From positions 36,788,693-36,852,692 of the forward strand of contig CM064875.1 of NCBI GenBank assembly GCA_032719365.1: a stretch of DNA of 64,000 nucleotides. The letters are read 5' to 3'. The notes beneath the pieces were generated by a model. It saw only the letters and a list, made by a program, of their open reading frames with translations. It ran no database searches and had not been told where the DNA came from. Below are positions 36,640-48,850 of this stretch, piece after piece. Position 1 is the first letter of the stretch, and every line of letters begins with the position of its first letter. The position numbers were made by a program, and so were the translations under genes. Source of the DNA: Prinsepia uniflora. Its lineage: Eukaryota; Streptophyta; Magnoliopsida; Rosales; Rosaceae.

Positions 36640-37240
36640 ATACCTTCGTCCGAAATCACATGGCCCAGAAACCCAACACTGTTCAACCAGAACTGGCATT
36701 TACTCAACTTTGCATACAACTGGTTTTCCCTCAAGGTATGAAGCACCATCCTCAAGTGCTTCTCGTGCGCTGCACCTTCGCACTCTTCAAATACACCAAG
36801 ATATCATCGATGAAAATAATCACGAAACGATCCAGGTATAACCGAAACACTCGGTTCATCAAGTCCATAAACAACGTTGGAGCGTTAGTTAAACCAAAAG
36901 GCATCACTACAAACTCGTAATGACCATACCGGGTTCTAAAGGCTATCTTGGGTACATCCTCCTCTTTAACCCGTAATTGATGATACCCAGAACGAAGATC
37001 GATCTTGGAGAAGTGTTGAGCTCCCCTCAGTTGATCAAACAGGTCGTCGATCCGAGGTAAGGGATATTTATTTCGGATAGTTACCCTGTTCAATTATCGG
37101 TAGTCAATACACAATCTCAAACCTCCGTCCTTTTTCTTAACAAAAAGCACTGGGGCTCCCCAAGCAGATACACTCAGTCGAATAAACCCCATATCGACCA
37201 AATCTTGTAGCTGCACCTTTAATTCTTTCAACTCAGCTAG
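36640..37240 (-). pseudogene. Tekay reverse transcriptase domain
   Basis: Visible family motifs in order are GAPVLFVKKKDGG, LCIDYR, KIDLRSGYHQ, AFRTRYGHYEF, VMPFGLTNAP and FIDDILVY (catalytic Asp pair at about 36808-36803), then GFLGHVIS. A stop interrupts after LCIDYR (37094-37096) and a frameshift follows about 15 codons after FIDD. The catalytic aspartates are retained. RT copies the element RNA to DNA from the tRNA-Met primer. Confidence 0.95.
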
Positions 37241-37888
37241 TGCCATACGGTACGGAGTCTGAGATATAGGTTGCGTGCCTAGAACCAAATCAATGGTGAA
37301 CTAGATATCTCGGTGAGGTGGTAATCCCGGCAGATCCTCCAGAAAGACATCCGGAAACTCCCTCACTATCGGTATATCCTCTACCTTTAACGGTACAACA
37401 CATGTGTCCACCACGTGAGCCAAGTATCCCTAGAACCCTTTCCTCAGCAACTTACTTGCCATCAGGGATGAAATCACTCCAACAGGAGTTGCTTGCTGTA
37501 TTCCCTGAAAGGTGGTTTCAGGTAACCCTAGACTCCGAAAAGTGACCTTCTTATCGACACATTCGATAGAAGCATGATGGAGTGTTAACCAATCCATTCC
37601 CAAAATGACATCAAAATCATGTAAGTCTAGGAGTATCAGGTCAGCTACCAATCCAACGTCGCCTACCATTACGGGACACTCTCTCAACACTTGGTTTACC
37701 ACAAATACCTCTCATGTGGGCGTACTCACACCCATGTCACAATCCAGTGCGGACACCTCTCTATCCGCCAACAAACTACAATCCCGTGATATAAACGAAT
37801 GAGTAGCTCCGAGATCAATTAAAGCACAAACATCATATCCAAAGATTGTAAGTGTACCTGTCACAACACTAGGTGCTGCCCGGGCCTC

Positions 37889-38950
37889 CTACTTCGTAAT
37901 CGCAAAAACTCGGGTCTGTGGTCCAGCTGCTCCCCCACGGCCCCTGCTCCTCAGTCCACTAGTCGCTCCAGCACCTCCTCCTCTAGTACTCTCAGTCCCA
38001 GAAACTGCAGCTGTGTTTTGTCCCTGCTCTGCTGCACCCCGATCTACGCCACCACCTTGTGGCAAAGATGGACACTCTCTCCGGTAGTGGCCCCGTTCGC
38101 CACAGAAGAAATAGATAACACTGGAAGCATCTCGAGTAAAACCACCACTCTGTCGTTCCGTGGAAGCAACTGAGGTCGCACTCGCCTGCGGAGCCGGCTG
38201 TGCTCTGGGTACTCTGAATCCGGGACTCTGAAAATTACTAGGCCTACCAAAACGATCATTTCCTACAGACGAAGCTCCACCATAACGTCCCTTTTTCGGG
38301 GCTCTCTGACCAAACGATCCAGGAAATGAACGCTCTCGACATTGTCCACCACCTGAGAATTGTGGACGTGTCGGTAGACTAGCCTCAACCTGCACTGCGG
38401 CATCAGACAACTCCCTGAGAGTAGTAAAAGCTCCGGCTGTCACAATGGCCCGTATCTCACCTCGCGGGCCAAGCTCAAACCTACGACATTTCTCAGCTTT
38501 AGTAGACACAAAGGTAGGAGCAAAACGGGCTAGCATCTGAAATTTCTGCTCATACTCTGCTATGGACATGCTCCCCTGTTGAAGCTGCAAAAATTCTGTC
38601 TCCCTAGCAACACGGAATGAACTGGGATAGTACTGATCAAGAAACCGTTCACGAAAGGTCTCCCAGGTCACTGTATGGGCATCCCAACCTGAAAAATCCA
38701 GAGTATACCACCACTCATAAGCAGATCCATCTAGCAAAAAGGTGACCAACACAACTCGCTCCTCAGGAGGACAGTGCATCACAGCAAAAATCCGCTCAAA
38801 CCGAGCAATCCAACGGTGGGATTCCTCGGGATTTGCCCCACCACTAAATACTGTAGCCACAAGACGCTGGGCTCGCTCGACCGTAGAACTCTCGGCATCA
38901 ATAACGACGCCTTCTGCAGGTCGTGGAGGGGGTTCACGTCGTGGAGGCAT
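37889..38950 (-). CDS. gag: Tekay Gag capsid/nucleocapsid protein, open frame
   Basis: 353 codons from the ATG at 38950-38948 (MPPRREPPPRP) to TAG at 37889. The frame is open upstream but that part is primer site and leader, so the first ATG after it was chosen. The retrotransposon gag domain is near residues 40-150 (FERIFAVMHCPPEERV, YEWWYT). The C-terminal part is Arg/Gly/Ser-rich with one zinc knuckle, FFCGERGHYRREC, near 38110-38070; its first Cys is Tyr (38111-38113). Gag packages element RNA into particles. The stop at 37889 now separates it from protease, where the family has one long frame. Whether it is expressed is unknown. Confidence 0.9.
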   Translation of the reverse strand: MPPRREPPPRPAEGVVIDAESSTVERAQRLVATVFSGGANPEESHRWIARFERIFAVMHCPPEERVVLVTFLLDGSAYEWWYTLDFSGWDAHTVTWETFRERFLDQYYPSSFRVARETEFLQLQQGSMSIAEYEQKFQMLARFAPTFVSTKAEKCRRFELGPRGEIRAIVTAGAFTTLRELSDAAVQVEASLPTRPQFSGGGQCRERSFPGSFGQRAPKKGRYGGASSVGNDRFGRPSNFQSPGFRVPRAQPAPQASATSVASTERQSGGFTRDASSVIYFFCGERGHYRRECPSLPQGGGVDRGAAEQGQNTAAVSGTESTRGGGAGATSGLRSRGRGGAAGPQTRVFAITK

Positions 38951-39034
38951 GTCTGATCGTCCTTTCTGAAAGAGGCATAAGTTAGTACAATAACAGAGGC
39001 ACATCCAAGTGCCAGACATAAACCGTAAACCTAT

Positions 39035-39046
39035 GCTCTGATACCA
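39035..39046 (-). other. Primer binding site of the Tekay element
   Basis: TGGTATCAGAGC on minus, two bases from the LTR edge, matches initiator tRNA-Met. Confidence 0.93.
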
Positions 39047-39048
39047 AT

Positions 39049-41868
39049 TGACAGGACCCACCCCGATTATCGCCTCGATAATCGGGAAGCATCCTGCTCC
39101 TGTCTGACAATTGAACACAGAAGACTAGAAAACCTAAATAAAATTACACCACACCCATTTTCAGACCAGGGAGATTAAACAGTACAACCCACTGGACTTC
39201 AAGTCCATAGCTTCACAGAGCATAAATTACAAAACAAGATAAAGATCAAATCCTAGTATGTGAACTAAACTACACCGCAACGGAAGACTTTATGCCTCTG
39301 CCTCTTCCTCGGCTTTAGCCGCCAAACTTGTACCGCGACCTGGAGGGTATTAAAAACAGCAAAGTGTGAGTGGACTAAAACAAAAGTTCCCAGAAAAAAG
39401 TTTAAGGAAATCGGGGTTCACCCTCTAGTTTTACAACACGCATGCATAACTAGATATTCGAAAACAGCATAACTAAACATTCAAAATCCCTTTTACGAAT
39501 CATATGGAAACCGTTACAGTAACATCCATAAAATCATGTAAAATAATATAATATTCCCAAAATCCAGAAATCGTCACATTGAAACATCAATCATATCAAA
39601 TCATGTAAAACTGAATCAACAATCACAATCAAGCCGTTGGATCTATCCGAGTCTTTAAACTCATATATCAGGCCTTCCCGGGATATCAACGAGTCTTTAA
39701 ACTCAAAACATAATCAATAGGCCTCGGGGGTATCACAATAACCGAGTCTTTAAAATCACGAGTCTTTAAACTCAATCCGGATCTTTAAACCCAATCTGGG
39801 CTCGCCCCCGTCATCAATTAACCGGGTCTTTAAACCCAAAACGAGATCCAACAATTATACCGGGTCTTTAAACCCAAAACCATTTGTAAATAACAACAAT
39901 CTAGAATACGCCGTGATCCGTTTTCCAAAAATCATTCAGAAATCACATTTCGTCATAATAGGACAGATGTCCGAATTTGACATGCACATTCCAAAACTTA
40001 CTTCACAAAACATAACCAAATTATCATTTAAAATGTGACATGCAATATCATATCAAATCACTTCATTAAACCATCATCCATGCACAGGAGAAAAACGTAA
40101 TCACGAAATACGTAAAATACGATAATCACCTTGAAAAACGTGAAATCACATAAAACAGGAACATTATAATCATCACCATAAAATCATATATGAAAACATA
40201 ACACAAGTGAATAAAAACAGTTATGCATGCTCGGTTAGAAATCAAAAGTCCACTCACGGTTTTAGGATGCGTCAATCGCGCCCCGTGCGCTCCTCGGTAG
40301 CCTCGGGAATGTTCGGGCCTGTCAAAGAGTATAATAAGGGTTACAAACATCCCCAAAAAACTTGCATTAATTTCCCTAATTTTTTGGGATTTTTCGACGT
40401 AAATAACATAAAGCCCTAAACCTTCGAACCCTCAGAACTAACCCGAAACGACGTCCGCTCGACTCGAAAATTAACTTAAAATGTTCGTTAAGTTGAAAGG
40501 ATGAACTTATCTGTTGACCATGACTGCAGATACGGTCTCACGCGCCGTCATGCGCAGCCCAAAGTGGTTGCGCGTGAAAGTCACGCGCCTGCTACAGTGT
40601 CACCATCTTCACCCGACTGGCCTGCAAACGAGCTGTTCGACTCGCGACACAACCCGGCCAAATCTCCATCAATTCTCACTCGAATCCCTTCCTTTTTCCA
40701 CCTAAATCATTCCTTAGATTTTAATTTAAGATCCCATTCCTTAATTATCTTCGATTTTCCCTAAAACTCTCATTCGACCCTTGATCAAATAAACGGGTCG
40801 ACTTCTGAAACTCACCCAACTCAGCTCGATTTTCAAATTAACCTAGACAGAAGCTTTATGGGACTTAAACGAACACTAGAACACATCCAATTTCATCAAA
40901 GCTTACCTGGAAGTAGTCGTCTTCAACCTCGAAAATTTCCAGAACTAGAGGCTTTTGTTCTTGGCTAAACTGTGATCGATTTTTTTCACAATCGATATGG
41001 TTGGACTCCAAACGGTCCCAGAAGACTATTCCAATCCTTGGTTTTGTCCAACTCGACTCACAAATTAAAATGCGATTTTCCCTCCAATTTTCACAATTTC
41101 TCGAACTCTGGTTTTCTCTCTAGCTCTTAGCCCTCTCTTGCTCTGAATGATTCTCAAAACTCTCATACTCTCTGTTAATCGACCCGTTCAGCCAACACTC
41201 GTGGGAATCTCTCAGTCCCACTGAGATTTCTGTTTCCCGCAAAACAAACCCAGACCGGTTTTAAAAATCCTCCCGTGCACTGGTTCTCTGTCCCAACCAT
41301 ACCAGACTGCTTCCATTACCTCAAAACCCTTAAACAAATCCATGAATCAGAGAAACCTTAAACAATTCCTTGATCAGAGGGCAGATTAAACAATTGCACA
41401 GCATTTCCCACGGCTGTTTCAATCTGGACTTTGCAAATTACCATTTTGCCCTTCTGCACAAAATTACCAAAATGCCCATCCTCTTCCGAGACTCGTAACT
41501 CAACCGTCCGATGTTCGTTTTTAGTGTGCCGCATGTCTACGGACTCAGGGCATCGAGACCTACCTAACGGTCCTCTAATTGTGTGGAAATCAATTTCAAA
41601 CAAAAAGTCAACATTTCCCCCTTTTCGTCCAAATTACGAAAATGCCCTACTTCCGAATGTCATAACTTTTTCCCTAATCGTCGGAATTGGACGTGCCACC
41701 TGTCTATGGACTCGTGACGTCCTGAACTACGTCACGGTCATCGATCAACGTCTGTTTGACCTACCAATCAAAAAGTCAACAAATTGACCATACTATTCAC
41801 AAGGGTAAAAACGTCATTTTATTTATTATTTTACAAAATTACATTCTCCGAATTTCCGGGGCGTTACG
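39049..41868 (-). repeat. 5' LTR of the Tekay element
   Basis: 2820 bp from TGACAGGACC to GGCGTTACG. The last base is G where A is expected (terminal TG changed to CG on minus). GTGAGTGGAC is at 39366-39375, GTCCACTCAC at 40248-40257, and the TTTAAA array at 39648-39880. Confidence 0.95.
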
Positions 41869-41873
41869 TGTAC
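41869..41873. other. Target-site duplication of the Tekay element, right copy
   Basis: TGTAC, identical to 31736-31740. Confidence 0.9.
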
Positions 41874-42730
41874 CTTCTGTTGTACAACATTATTCTCGTT
41901 TGATTTGTATTCTAAATCTTTTTATTCTTATTCCAATTTAAATGCAATATTACATTCTGATGTTTTTCAATTCAAGCATCTGTGAGTAGTCTTTTATAGG
42001 ATTAGGGCTACTTGATGCCCTAGCCATGCTAGTTTTGTAGTTAGATTTTTGGCTGTCGACTGTGCTTTCTATGCATGCTGAATTTGTTGGATTACCATGC
42101 TTCATGAACTTAATTTATGCCTATAAGCCTAGAAAACTTATTTGCATGTAGTTATACATGTAATTGCTTCAGTGACCGTCATATCACTCGTGGTTTGTAG
42201 CAGTGAGTTTAGGAGGGGGAATCCTAATCGTAATCATAACTCCTGAAACCTAGGATTGCATGTCAATTTTTTGGGCTAATTCAGTGTCATGAAATTGTCT
42301 TAGCACTTCTTGCATTACCTAATGATAATAGACGTTTTGGTCATATCCCTTATCTAAAACATACTAAGTAAGAAGGAATAAATGTGACGAGTGAACCAAC
42401 GCAAGATCCTAGGCACATGCAACTGATTCAGAGCATGCATAGTCATTAGTTCAACGAAATACAATGATGAACTATAATTGGTTAGAGTGGATAGTAAGCC
42501 CTGATTCTCCTTAATCAACAAACTTCAATCAACCAATCATTCATTGTTTTAATTATGTTTTACTTACTTACATGCATGAAAACCAAATGATAAAAACCCT
42601 CCATTTTTATTTTGTTTTAATCTAAGTTACATTGAATTTGAACTGAAGTGGAATCATTCTTGAATAGGACCTCAAGGGATCGACCTTTGCATGCTACTAT
42701 ACTGCTATATCTGATTTTGTGAACTTGTAG

Positions 42731-43051
42731 TGTAAGACCCGTGTCCTGGAGGGAACGGTAAACGATCCTACAATCCTACGAGGGGGAATGGTCTGGGAGG
42801 GGAATGGTGGTATGCCTTAAAAGTGTAAGCACACACCTATCTAGCACGAGGCCTATTGGGAGCTCAGTGGCTTTGGGTTCGGTTGGAACTCCAAAGTTAA
42901 GCGAGTTGAGGTGGTGCAATTCCATGATAGGTGACCGCCTGGGAAGTTGCACCGTGAGCTCTCGAAAATAAAACTGTGAGGGCGATGAGGCCCAAAGCGG
43001 ACAATATCATGGTAAAGTCGGGTCCTGACCGAGGAGGGTCGGGTCCTGACA
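42731..43051 (+). mobile_element. Cassandra solo LTR with TSD TGTAG
   Basis: 321 bp from TGTAAGACCCGTG to GGTCCTGACA, flanked by TGTAG at 42726-42730 and 43052-43056. It contains the 5S-like promoter. The intact duplication around a single LTR indicates loss of the interior by LTR-LTR recombination. Confidence 0.92.
42845..42965 (+). promoter_or_regulatory. 5S rRNA-like Pol III promoter in the Cassandra LTR
   Basis: GAACTCCAAAGTTAAGCGAG (42886-42905) and GATAGGTGACCGCCTGGGAA (about 42926-42945) correspond to the A-box side and C-box side of plant 5S rRNA genes, in correct order and spacing. It is not a 5S gene: the 5' part and ends differ. Confidence 0.88.
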
Positions 43052-43114
43052 TGTAGAGTATAAATTGAAGAATTGTTGTCCATCTTAATTTTGCTCAATA
43101 CATCTTCTATCTAG

Positions 43115-43132
43115 TTTTGGGGTCGTTTCTGG
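43115..43132 (+). other. tRNA-Asp-like primer site of the Athila-like element (decayed)
   Basis: TTGGGGTCGTTTCTGGGGA resembles the TGGCGTCGTTGCCGGGGA site usual for Athila/Tat elements. Several bases have changed. Confidence 0.6.
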
Positions 43133-43227
43133 GGACTTTTCCTCAATAGTGTCCTTTGAGTTTGGATTGTTAAGTTAGTCATTTTTTACCTTTATTTCAA
43201 GCTTAGTTTATGTTATCTGCAAGTTCT

Positions 43228-44790
43228 ATGGAAGCATCCGCTCACGAGTCCACTACATCCTCACAAAATTCTTCTATTGGATGAAGAATGGATGTACCAC
43301 AACCAGACTAAGTCCTTATAGAATGGATGGACGACAACTAGACGGTGCCTTTGTACCATCTCTTGCCCCAATGCCCTAGGAGATGTTTCTACCCCACATT
43401 TTCCCGAGGACCAGTTCCTTTTCATTTTTTCGGCACCGTGGAGAACTTTGAGCTAAGATCTGGCACCATTCACATGTTTGCCATGTTCCATGGCCTTCTA
43501 AGAGAGGGCCCTCATTTCATATGAAGGTGTTTGTCCAAGGATTCTTTACTTTGGGTATTAATGAAATGACTGAGGATGAAATTTGACTATGGTTATTCCA
43601 CTTATCTCTAAAGGATCGTGCTAAGGCATGGTTCCATTCCTTGATCCTTACATCAATGAATTCATGGAGGGATTTAACTTCCAAGTTCCTAACTCTGTAT
43701 TATCCAGTGAAGAAGACCAACAAATGAAATGCTAAAACCATGAACCCACCACAAGTAATAGATGAGACTTTTTAGTTAGAACAACAATTTGAACACGGAT
43801 AACCCTATGCCACCTCCTGTATTCTAGCCACCCACAGCCCCTCCAGTGCACCATCAAGGATCTTCATCAGGTCAATGAACCACCAGCGAGTCCTGGGAAG
43901 ATGCCCTCAATTCCATGGCTCAATAGAATCTGTAGTTAATGCAAACCACCAATGCTTTCATTTATGAGAGTCGTCACAACCAAGTGAAAACTTATAATAC
44001 CATCGCCAATTTGGATAGGAAACTGGGACAAATTGCAGCTTAGCTCAACCTCCTAGAGTAAGGTAAGTTTTCAAGTAAGGTATTGGTAAACCCTAAAGAA
44101 TCTCAAAGGCCCATGACCAATTCCATCACTCTTCGTTATGGCACCTAACTTCAACACCCTTCGTACACCTCATCGGAGGATGACTACATCAAAGCCCCAA
44201 TACTGCCATACCCAGTGCCTACTCTCGAGTCTCAAATCGTGGCTACATCTTATGGTATGCCACCGTTAAGCACCAGAGCTTATAGAAAATACTTGAATAT
44301 GTCCCAATCGCAGGCACTGCCACAAATCCAGCAGAAAACTTAGGCCATGCCTTATGACATGTCACTAGCACAGTTTGTGCCTAGTGCTTAGCTACTAGCA
44401 CTGCCAAAATCCAGCATGGCTTCGAGCTCAATTATATGCCCAGTAATTCCTATAGAACATTTATGGCCCACCACTCATTCTGACTCTAAAACTTTTTTAT
44501 TTACTATTAAAGCATCTAAGAAAGTTTTCTTTGAGATCGATAATAATGTTTCCTATCCTTTTTCTCGCAGGTTGCTAGACAAGGATAAACACAAGGAGGA
44601 GTTTGAGGAGAAAATAATCTGCTGGTTGCAAAAACTTCAAATCACGCTGTAAAAACTTCTCATGCATATTTCGATCTTTGCTAAGATGATCAAGGATCTA
44701 CTCGTAGGGAGACGAGTGTTTAGTTCCACTCATGATGTCGAACTTTCAAAGGCTTGTGGCACATCATTTATACGCTTGCTACTCATAGTG
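43228..44790 (+). pseudogene. Athila-like gag-protease remnant
   Basis: Broken frames keep the family pattern: ENFELRSGTIHMF, EGPHFI, then LWLFHLSLKDRAKAWFHSL (about 43590-43645), FLTLYYPVKKTNK, LDRKLGQIAA (about 44010), PYPVP, and LDKDKHKEEFEEKI with MHISIFAKMIKDLLVGRR (44575-44720). The Leu-Lys-Asp-Arg-Ala-Lys-Ala-Trp run is typical of Athila/Tat gag. Many stops and frameshifts exclude function. It ends where LTR G starts. Confidence 0.8.
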
Positions 44791-45746
44791 AATGATCTTG
44801 GGCCAGCCTCACTTCTTTATGTAATCCGTAGACATGTGGCACGTCGAGATCAGACGTCGAACAGGGAAGTTACGGGTCAAGGATGAATTTATGAACTATT
44901 CATGTTTGACGAGATGGTGAGTTTTGGCAGTTTCCTATTGGTCCAAAATATACTAATCTGGACAAATGGATGAGTACGCGGTACGCCGAATTGGCATGTT
45001 GTATGGAAATTCTACAGGTCTAGAACGCTTAAGTTGGATTTTTATGGTGGCATATTTTATGAGAAAATCAAATTGTTGTTTTTTTTAGGGACCTAAAATA
45101 TCTGATTCTGAACCATAGGATAAGTGACAAGTGTCACTAAACCTATGGCCACCACCTTTATCACACATCTCTCACTCTCTTATTCTAAACACACACTTGA
45201 AACCCCCCATTTCCCCTTTCTTCATTGTTTCAGCAGCTGGTGCTGCTTGAGAGAGACAAAGAGGGAGGTTGTGAGTGATTGAGAGGTGGTGGGGGACAGA
45301 CGGAGGAATGACTGGAGCCACGACGGCTGGCCGGAAATTTCGAAAGATCAGGTAACTTGTGCGTTTCAAAAATGAAAGTTTGGTTTGGACTTGTGGAACT
45401 CCATTCTGATGTATGGGTTTTATTCCTTGAGTTTGTAAGAGTTCACATGGACGAAAATGAAGGAAAACAGACGACATAACAGCCCTGGGATGAAGCTCGA
45501 AGGTGGCCTTGAGATTTCAAACTTGGCTCAAGGATTTCAGATATTGTTTTTCGATTTTGATCCCATAGTCTTATTCTTGGGTTAGAGACAAGTCGAATGC
45601 TGAAAACATGGTGGATTTTGGGTGAGAATTGACGAAGATCCGTTCAGGTCAAGCATTAGACTCGAACGAGCCGTTATAGTCATTCGGGTCGACCTGCCCG
45701 GAGGTTGACGATGATGACGTGGCAATCCACGCCATCTTATCAGACC

Positions 45747-45751
45747 ACGTG
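45747..45751. other. Target-site duplication of solo LTR F, left copy
   Basis: ACGTG, repeated at 48851-48855. Confidence 0.9.
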
Positions 45752-48700
45752 TGTTAGGACCCACCCCGGTTTCACCCCGAAACCCGAGGTAAATCCCGCT
45801 CCCGTCTGACTCCCCAACACAACACCTAAGGAACACTTACTCGAACCCAGTCAAACGCAGGAGTAATTACGTAATATCCCAAAAAATCCTTATCGTTTAC
45901 AGAGCATAGCACTACATTACAAGGAAAATAAAAACTGAGAAAGTACACGCACACAGAAGCCTTTAAACTCTTCTAGGATCCCTCACGTCACTTCTATGCC
46001 TCAGACTCTGCCTCGACGTCATGACCCCGCGCTAGCTCCACAACCTGGAGGGCAATTTAAAGCAGAAAATGTGAGTGGACCAGAAGGTACAAAAGTTCAA
46101 AAACCATTTTATAAGAAAACCGAGTTAAACCCTCCGTTTTGAAAACACATGCATAACCAGCAGTTATAAACACCTTTATAAAAGAATCATTCTTAAACAT
46201 CATAAGAAACAGAAACACTATAAAATATCATAAGAAACCATAACATGAGTATCAGAAACCGTATCAAAACCATAAACACCAAATCATCATTTTCCCGATC
46301 AAACCTGCTGGACCTATCCGAGTCTTTAAACTCCCGAGTCTTTAAACTCAATCCAGGCCTTAATAATATCCGAGTCTTTAAACTCCCGAGTCTTTAAACT
46401 CAAGGCCTACGGGGGAAAATCAATATATATCCGAGTCTTTAAACTCCCGAGTCTTTAAACTCAATCCGGGTCTTTAAACCCAATCCGGCCGGTCCCCCGT
46501 CACATATATCCGGGTCTTTAAACCCAATATCCAGATCCAGCAAATCCAATCCCAAAACCATTTGAAAACCATTTACCAAATCCTCATCCAAACCCGAATC
46601 CGAAATCACTGGTCCGAAGCCCTTCCGGCATCCAGAACCGTCATTCCGAACCCAAATCCGGAGTCCACTTTCCAATCTTAAAACCAAATTCCGATTAGTG
46701 AAATCCGATTCTAAAATCGAAAACCTTGATCATCGAAATCATGTTCCCAAAATCCACTTATAACCATTGAAAACCACTTATCAATTGCAAATCCCAAAAT
46801 CATTGCATCCATTCCAGAAACAAACCACTTTTTCGTAAAACGTGCTAAAAACCACTTTCCTCGAAAACCGTGCAATTATGTAAAATCAACCAAAACATAT
46901 TCAATAAACATAGAATCATAATCAAAATCATAAAACCATTATAGAAAACAGTTATGCATGCTCGAGTTTAAAGAAGAGGTCCACTCACAGTACTGAGCCC
47001 TACTCGCGTCCCGAACGTCCAGCCCGTTCCTCGGCTTCCTCGGGAAATCCCGATCCTGTCAAACACCGTCAAATTACGTCACTAATACATCTACCAACAC
47101 TCTCCTAGATTTCCCCAAAAATCCCCGAACCGACGACCTAGAACCCCGGGACCCTAAACCTTCACCCTCGCGGAACTAAACTCAAACGACTTCCGATTAA
47201 CCCGAAACCAACTCCATTAAACTCAACACAACTCCTAGACCAAAAGTCAAGTTGACCGTTTTCCCATCCGCCGCCGCACGCGCCCCCACGCGCCGCCCAA
47301 AGTGGCTGCGCGTGGCCCTCACGCGCTGCTACAGTACCACCTCCTTCCTCGATCAAACCGGGTTCAGTACAGTGGTCTGCACTTAGACCGGCGTACCTGG
47401 TTCTTCCTCCTCCGTCCACCAAAACGGTTCCTTTCTTCACCAGCAGCATCGTCCAGGCCAACCCTATCGGTTCCCCAACTCCATTCACCTCGACACTGTC
47501 CCAATCCCCTCAACTGAACTCAAAACCAGACAGCCCGTCGACCCCTGTTTCACGACTCCTCCACTCCAGCCACCTCCCGTCACGGTGGTGACACCAGACT
47601 CTCCCCTGGACTTCTCTAAGCCTAACCCAGCCAACCAGAACCATCGACTCACTCCCCAGCTGCACAACTTGCCGTTCGAACCTCACGGCTAAAACAGAGC
47701 ACACAAGTGCACTCCGTCGTGCCGGCCGCCACCGTGCACCACCCATCACGGCAGCACACTCAACCGGTTCCTAGGACCCTCAGGAGTCTCACCCTAACCT
47801 CCAACTCCCTCGACTCTAGCCCTAGACTCACGACTTTCAAATTAAAGTTTCACGGCAAAACAGAACAAAGAAGTCTTACTCTTCGATTGCAGCTCCGCCG
47901 TGCTCACTGCCGCCTACCACGGTGGTCGTTGGACGCCCTGCAACCTCCTCAGCCTCGCCTTGTCTTGATTTGAACCTCCTCACGGCGTAGCCACCACTAA
48001 ACGTTCACGGCCTCCCTGTTTCCCCCAATTCTTCTCCTCACCTCCGCCGTGTCGCCGTGCACAATTGCACCTCAATTTTACGGCCACCAGCTCCGCCTTG
48101 CCTCACTAACACACTCACAATTCCCTAACCACTCACCTTTGCACTCAGATCGATCAACTGATCCAAAACTCTCACCCTCTGTTCTCTGTATTTCGAAGGA
48201 CTACACGGTTGCACCCCAATTATTTGGGACCGTGAACACACAGGATTCCACCAGAATCCTCCAGTCCTTCAACACGTGTCACCATCCCTTCCAACTACAT
48301 CCCATCTGTTTAAATCCCAGCCATCCATTCTTTTATCTCTGCACAAATCCCCATAAACCCAAAAAGACTAAAATACCCTTCTGTTTTAACACATTTTTAC
48401 GGTTTTACCGAAACTTCCTAGACCCGTAACTCTCGCTTCGTAAGTCCGATGAACACGTGCCGCCTGTCATCGAACTCAGGATGACAAGAACTATCTAACC
48501 CTCCTAGGTCAACCTACCAAAACTCGATTATACGAAAAGTCAACTATTCCCCCTACTTTACCCAAATTACGGTTAAGCCCTCAACCTTCCGAACATCACA
48601 ACTTCCTCCTCGGATGTCGGAATCGGGCGTGCCACCTGCCTACGGATTCGTGACGTCCTCAACTACGTCCTGGTCACTGGTCAACTCCCATTTGACCACC

Positions 48701-48850
48701 CGAAATAAAAGTCAACATTTCTGCCCGACCCAGGGGCAAAATCGTCATTCTAAGTTCCCGGACCCCTCGGGACCACCTAACCCTTGATTAACCTTACTAA
48801 TCACACCTTAATCACTCTACTAATCCCAATTCTCGGGACGGGTTGTTACA
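45752..48850 (-). mobile_element. Solo LTR F (TTTAAA-array subfamily), TSD ACGTG
   Basis: 3099 bp from TGTTAGGACCCACC to GGTTGTTACA. It has the GAGTCTTTAAACTC array (46316-46560), GTGAGTGGAC (46071-46080), GTCCACTCAC (46979-46988) and a Pro/Ser-coding GC-rich stretch (47260-48060) that is LTR sequence, not a gene. It is inserted in LTR G, which is in turn in the Athila-like element. Confidence 0.9.

Larger units (their letters stand above)
34478..37888 (-). pseudogene. pol: Tekay pol polyprotein, broken
   Basis: The original frame continues from gag through protease, RT, RNase H, integrase and a chromodomain-like tail to a stop at 34478. In-frame stops are at 37889, 37712, 37430, 37301, 37094, 35868, 35582, 35189, 34874 and 34586. 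Frameshifts occur near 36780 and 35725. The protease motif is DLG (37808-37816) where DSG or DTG is usual. These lesions are mostly consistent with C-to-T decay of Gln, Arg or Trp codons. The product would have acted in a cytoplasmic virus-like particle and then in the nucleus; this copy cannot make it. Confidence 0.95.
31741..41868 (-). mobile_element. Full-length Tekay/Del-type Ty3/gypsy retrotransposon
   Basis: It is 10128 bp with a 5-bp duplication. On minus the order is 5' LTR (41868-39049), primer site, gag, protease, RT, RNase H, integrase, C-terminal chromodomain-like part, polypurine tract, 3' LTR (34444-31741). That domain order defines Ty3/gypsy; the C-terminal block and the large LTRs fit the Tekay/Del clade. 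Gag is open but pol carries many stops and frameshifts, so the copy is not autonomous. The LTRs differ by scattered substitutions and one ~120-bp deletion. It is the only copy here with a recognisable Tekay pol and shows what enzymes the non-coding relatives would need. Confidence 0.95.
30661..43113 (+). mobile_element. Athila/Tat-like 5' LTR region, interrupted
   Basis: Continuous plus-strand sequence (30661-31735, 41874-42730, 43057-43113) is split by the Tekay element and a Cassandra solo LTR; removing both restores it. It has a TATTTAAA box (31592-31599) and ends at a tRNA-Asp-like primer site (43115-43132), followed by gag. The left edge is uncertain. Confidence 0.6.

Noticed and set aside
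35868..36755. Independent host gene of 295 codons
   Set aside because: It holds RT-end and RNase H motifs in the Tekay pol order, between matching LTRs.
42845..42965. A genuine 5S rRNA gene
   Set aside because: Only the internal promoter boxes match. The ends differ, and it lies within a Cassandra LTR with a 5-bp duplication.
47162..48429. Several 60-126-codon frames on both strands in a GC-rich block
   Set aside because: The block is inside solo LTR F, bounded by its own TSD. Frames overlap on both strands, are not shared with sister LTRs and show no domain.
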